A DNA stretch of 64,000 bases from assembly GCF_036850765.1 (NCBI RefSeq), contig NC_089495.1, forward strand, positions 27,186,875-27,250,874. Direction: 5' to 3'. Of the stretch, positions 60,360-64,000 are shown piece by piece. The DNA comes from Saccopteryx bilineata. Lineage: Eukaryota > Chordata > Mammalia > Chiroptera > Emballonuridae. The stretch's first letter is position 1. The number at the start of each line of letters is the position of its first letter. The notes below the pieces were generated by a model that saw nothing but the letters and a program-made list of their open reading frames with translations, searched no databases and was not told the origin of the DNA. A program made the position numbers and the translations under genes.

Positions 60360-61700
60360 ATATTTTATAATATATATTGAATTAATTACATTATACATAG
60401 TTACTTATTTCACTGTAACATTCTGATACTATCATTCCATGATCTTTGGCCATCTACAATGGTTTGATGTTAAGTCTGTTTTCTTCTAGGTAATACATAT
60501 TTTTAAAAATAATATCTGATATTTTAATATATCTCTTTAAATCCTTGATATTTTGTCATATCACTGTATATATTGATATGAGGACTTATTTTTATATGTT
60601 GTACTTCCTGATTTTAATGTAATTTTCAACTTAAAAATTATTTATATTTTTAATTCTGAAAAAGTTTCATGTTTTATCTTCTAAAATGCTATTTTTATAA
60701 CATTTCCTTTATGATAATTTTTGCAACTCTTATTAGATGCTTGTTGAAGTATCCTAATCTAGCCACAAATTTGAATTTCTCTTATATGTTTGAAATTGTA
60801 CTTGCATTTTTCCCTATATCTGATGTCTCTTCAGCATTATTTTCAAATTAACTAATTGTCTCTTCATCTTTGCCAGCCTTAACCATATATTTATTCCTTT
60901 TCAATTCTTAGATTAGTATTTTATTCTTATCCAGAAATATTTGTTTCATATCAGTTTTTATATTTGTTTCTTATAATTTAGAAATAAATTCAGTTCTTTT
61001 TAGAAATTGGAGCTTTTCAAATAAATGTTTTAAGTTCTACAATATCTTTTCCATGAAGTGTGAATTAATGTTCAAATTTTGATTTTATTTTCCTGTAATT
61101 TTTAAACTCATATATCTCAAGAGTTCTAGGATATTGGTGGTCATTTTAAGAAAGAAAATTCTTTTTTTACTCTTCTTCATTCATCATCTTTCTCTTTTTC
61201 TGCTTATAGCTCTTTGAATGGAGAACTGTGGCTACCTTCATCCAAACCCAAGGCCCTGGTTCTAAGACCAGATCTTACAAGTCATTTAGGACATCTAGTG
61301 GTAGTATCATTGAGAGATACGCTTGCAGCCCTTGAGCCAAGGCACGGTTAGGTTCAGTTCCCAGTTAAAAGGCTGTGTCTTTGTAGCCCCTGCTTCTCGA
61401 AACAGCAGTCACAGTGGATGAAGTTTTTTGAGGCATTCCTCTTGAATTAGGGAATTTCATCTCAATCTCTTCTTTAAACTGTGCAACTGCCTCTGATATC
61501 CCACCTGACATTAGCCATTTATTCCCTCTCACATTGCATTATTCCGATTTCATTTACCACTGCCTGCTTCAGGAGCCAGAGCCCAGAAAGTACCCGGCTT
61601 TAGCCCCACTTAGCAGTTAGCAGTTCTGTTCTGTTGATGATCCATACAGATAATTGGCTTAGAACCAGGCTCCGTGTCTTCAGTTTTCTTTCTGATATGC
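60360..61700 (-). repeat. AT-rich region, possibly old L1M 5' sequence
   Basis: TTAGAAATTGGAGCTTTTCA and GTCTCTTCATCTTTGCCAG have an L1M-like flavour on the minus strand. Divergence is too high to be sure. Confidence 0.3.
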
Positions 61701-61890
61701 TACCTTTTATTCTTATATGTCTAGAGCAGAGAAGGATTAAAGTGTAAAACTACTAGGTCATGTTGATCAGAACTGATCTCTTTTTTCTTCGAAGTGTTCA
61801 AGAATAACTTCAGATACTTTAGTCCTATTGTTTCATACACCCACCCACACACAAACTCTGAGTGGATGTACCAATTCTTTCATACACACA

Positions 61891-61910
61891 TGTATGTATG
61901 TATGTATGTA
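61891..61910. repeat. (TGTA)n microsatellite
   Basis: Five TGTA units next to the mariner MITE. Confidence 0.85.
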
Positions 61911-61924
61911 TTTGTGTATACATA

Positions 61925-62050
61925 TAAGGTGGGGCAAAAGTAGGTTTCCAGTTATTCATATGGAAAATAACATAATATTTAATAAATAATAATACAAAAA
62001 AATTGTGTTTCAGGTATTTGCAAATGAAAACCTAGTTTTGCTCCACCCTG
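61925..62050 (+). mobile_element. Short mariner-type MITE
   Basis: A 126-bp element bordered by TA on each side (61923-61924 and 62051-62052). The left end reads AGGTGGGGCAAAAGTAGGTT and the right end AACCTAGTTTTGCTCCACCC, imperfect inverted repeats. Nearly the whole element can fold on itself. No coding capacity. Confidence 0.88.
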
Positions 62051-62054
62051 TACA

Positions 62055-64000
62055 CACCTATGTGACATATATGTAGCTCTATGAATTCATTTATTCATAT
62101 ACACACAGACAGTTCATATATATGCATACACTGTATATGTGTGTGTAATTTGCATTCTCTTTTCAGTGGAGAAGTATATTGTCATAAATTTGAGTACAGA
62201 AGAATCAAAGGAGTTCCAGCTTTACTTTCTGTTTGGATTAGGTTCTTACCAAAGTACTAATAACGATGATCTTGGCCTTCTAGTGATCCCCAAAATCTAC
62301 TCTAAAACCACATTGTCTGTCTCAAGGGAAGTGAGTACTTGAATTAAGATGAAGTCATCTTTATACCTGACAAGATGAGTGGAATATGTGTTTGAATTAA
62401 ATTGCAAATGGTATTCTCTTAAATTTTATTTTCAGTAAAATACTACTTAACATGTAAAGCTGATCTTTTCCCTTTCAAAATGCATGACAGCCATTTACTA
62501 ATGAATGCTTTTAAATCCACTGACTAAGCCTTCAGGTATAAAAAATTATAAATTCATAGTGGATATTTTTTTGATACATATATGGAGAAAGAATGCAAGA
62601 ATAGTGAGATTTGGACCAGGAAAGCTTTATTTGAAAATTGGAACCAATTCTGTTTGTTAAGCTAGCAGTTTCTCTTTGCACACCAAAGAGAAATCATGTA
62701 AAAGTTACATGAGTCCCATTTAAACAGATATATAATACTATTGCTTTGCTCCACCTCCTAGTGAAATAATTTATTTATAACATCTCATTCCAGAAGAGGA
62801 ATTGAGGAAAGTGAAAGAAAAAGGAAAATGGGAGCTTATTTCTTTTGTTTTATCTTTTAGACAAGCCATTCCTTTCTTTCCTCAGTAAATTCTATTTGGC
62901 ATTTATACAAATGACTTGTTTTAGTTAAATGCTCTCAGATAAAGTCCTTTGATTGTTTAAGCCACTCCCCTCCCCAGATGTGTGCACTACCATTCTGCTT
63001 GTCACATTTTATTCCAGAGACCAGATACCTCCTTCTTCTTTTGGTTATGGTACTCCAAAAAGCAATGTATTCCCTTTTCTCCAACTTCGACAAGCAGATA
63101 TTCTCCTGACCACATCCATCTGTTTCTTTGCCCTGTTCTGGAGTAGAACAAGCGGCATTAGTGTACAAGAATATGTGCTGGTCCTGTTCATGTCTGCATA
63201 CTAGAAACTCTGCATCTAAGCCACTGTCCCACAACAGTGTGCTCCGGGTATCTGAGGCAGTTGTAAGGAAACTAAACATCCTTGGATCTTGTGAGAATAA
63301 TAAGAAATGGAAGGTTAGAATAGAAGCTTGTTCCACTTGTCACATTTCTGACCCTTAATTCTATTCCTGACCAGAGCTGCAGGGCAATCGTCTCAGGCCT
63401 TCAGCTGTCTTCTATTTGAAGAGGACTGTGGTTTACCTGTGTGTTCTAGTAAAGGCTATGTGGCAGTCGTACAACCTGGAACTCTAAATTTACTTTAATT
63501 ACCTGTGTGTGTTTCCTCCCTTGTCTCCTCCAGCAGGCACAGGGTCTACCAGAGTAGGCAGAGGGTAACAAATGAACAAATGAATAAATGATATCCCAAG
63601 GAAGGAAATAGAAGGAACAAACAGAGACAACATTGGGAAGCAGAAAGCTGTCAAAAATACACCCCCCCACACACACACAAAGGTTTGGCAGCATGTTCCA
63701 TCTGACATTAAGAATCTTGGTATTTTCTCCCAATATGGAAAGATTCCAAGCTATCCCCGAACTGCCACAAGACCACGAAATGCTGGGATGCATAAATTGT
63801 CACACTTAGGATGCTAAATGCCAAGGTCAGGTAACTCAGGGGTTTCATGCCACGCTGTCCTCAGAGACTACATCTTTTCTGAGTTAACACATCACATCTT
63901 CTCTCGTCACAGCTTATTATTTTTTAAAGCACTAAAACATTAATTTTACTGCCGAAGGATTGTGTTTCCTGTTATTATTTTTAAGTTCTTTCATTCGTCT
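62055..64000. other. Unique DNA to the window end
   Basis: No gene called. A 133-codon minus-strand frame (62935-63336) is the longest frame outside a repeat but has no recognised domain. A short C/CA tract lies at 63661-63680. Confidence 0.4.

Noticed and set aside
62935..63336. 133-codon minus-strand frame outside any repeat I recognise
   Set aside because: No recognised domain, splice context, signal or neighbour supports it. One frame of this length in 64 kb is within chance. A protein search would decide.

Overview
This window looks like vertebrate, specifically placental-mammal, non-coding DNA, most likely from a bat. It is AT-rich and has no recognisable exon, rRNA, functional tRNA or CRISPR array. 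It is crowded with L1, L2 and MIR debris and with about twenty copies of tRNA-headed SINEs. The SINE sequences (heads reading GCCTGACCAGGC, GCCTGACCTGTGG and GCCCTGGCCGGTTGG) are of the kind I associate with non-vespertilionid bats such as rhinolophoids. Several short DNA transposons (hAT, mariner, Tigger) also fit a bat, although the Tigger copies are old mammalian repeats. The species assignment is an inference. The window is best read as an intergenic or large-intron segment, and every long open frame falls in a repeat or lacks any recognised domain.

Layout. 1-4.5 kb: four SINEs, an ancient repeat and unique AT-rich DNA. 4.5-11.4 kb: one long, decayed, plus-strand L1 (L1MA-like) with 5' region, ORF1 remnant, inter-ORF spacer, ORF2 remnant and 3'UTR; two SINEs are inserted and the tail has become a GGAA microsatellite. 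11.4-24.4 kb: MIRs, a Tigger-like element, further SINEs (one inserted in another) and unique DNA. 24.6-30 kb: L1 and old-LINE 3' ends, a SINE, and two copies of one hAT-like MITE. 30-34.3 kb: mostly unique, with one hAT-like MITE and a MIR. 34.4-36.1 kb: a minus-strand L1 holding a younger L1 3' end that itself holds a SINE. 38.3-40.3 kb: an L2 split by a 5'-inverted L1 that has matching target-site duplications. 40.3-44.8 kb: mostly unique, with good candidates for conserved non-coding DNA. 44.8-46.1 kb: two SINEs inserted one after the other into the same target, each then hit by a different hAT MITE. 46.1-54.5 kb: unique DNA, a Tigger element and old LINE pieces. 54.5-57.4 kb: an old minus-strand L1 holding a second 5'-inverted L1. 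57.4-64 kb: unique DNA, a SINE, a possible solo LTR and a short mariner MITE.

No genes work together here. What the window does show is an unusually readable insertion history. Direct repeats let the order of events be read at several loci (twin-primed L1s at 38.5 and 55.9 kb, stacked SINEs plus hATs at 45 kb, and SINE-in-SINE at 18.3 kb). I found no convincing new molecular system. The parts most likely to be functional are unique, repeat-free blocks around 41.5, 47.6-48.3 and 51.8-52.9 kb, which could be enhancers. Conservation alignments would be needed to tell.
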